Source: Bacteroidales bacterium (GTDB lineage: Bacteria > Bacteroidota > Bacteroidia > Bacteroidales > 4484-276). Taken from it: a DNA stretch of 15,027 bases. The notes beneath the pieces are model-generated. The model was not told where the DNA came from. It saw only the letters and a program-made list of their open reading frames with translations, and searched no databases. Positions 14,896-15,027 of the stretch are shown piece after piece. Position numbers and translations under genes: made by a program. The DNA lies in contig JAGYLT010000023.1 of assembly GCA_018400545.1 (NCBI GenBank), positions 1 to 15,027 of the forward strand, given 5' to 3'. Position 1 is the stretch's first letter; every line of letters starts with the position of its first letter.

Positions 14896-15027
14896 GTTTG
14901 AAGAAGTGCCTGAAGTGAGCTAAAGTTGGGGTTTCAAAATTTATGAAGTTATTGGGTTATTCGTTGAAGTGGTTTCTTCTGGATGGACAAATATCAAACA
15001 TCTGATATCTGAAAACTGCGTCCCATA

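Overview
The window looks like a Bacteroidota chromosome segment. Supporting signs are Bacteroidota-type promoter boxes (TAnnTTTG, sometimes with an upstream TTG) before most transcription units, weak ribosome binding sites, and the gene content: a GT3 glycogen synthase, a DUF3843-like protein, a WbuC-type cupin, an ORF6N protein and a TPR histidine kinase. No rRNA, tRNA, CRISPR array or complete mobile element is visible. Most of it is housekeeping sequence, with small disturbed patches between operons.

Layout. 1-305: C-terminal end of an aspartate kinase (ACT region). 418-2031: large uncharacterised protein resembling DUF3843. 2041-2900: accessory patch with a short doubtful ORF, tandem hairpins, and a minus-strand ORF6N (phage antirepressor-like) gene that lacks a normal start codon. 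One long palindrome lies inside this gene and two more copies lie in its leader. 2905-3771 (minus): a secreted or membrane PAP2 phosphatase gene broken by about five clustered one-base shifts. 3936-4706 (minus): mazG. 4803-6863 (minus): a TPR sensor histidine kinase with no response regulator beside it. 6864-7264: 401-base divergent intergenic region with a perfect 16-bp hairpin and a long imperfect inverted repeat that overlaps the sufS promoter. 7265-8998: sufS and sufE, which together mobilise cysteine sulfur for Fe-S cluster assembly. 8999-9427: non-coding stretch holding five small hairpins. 9428-12509: a compact plus-strand operon (cupin, internally deleted nhaA, hisS, SAM methyltransferase). 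12604-14895: glycogen synthase with a long charged N-terminal extension.

The most interesting observations are the three palindromes tied to the ORF6N gene (possible self-operator or coding-compatible mobile palindrome), the clean in-frame loss of the core of NhaA inside an apparently expressed operon, and the inverted repeats between the histidine kinase and sufS. I see no convincing complete new defence or metabolic system. The ORF6N and palindrome patch is the best candidate for undescribed biology.
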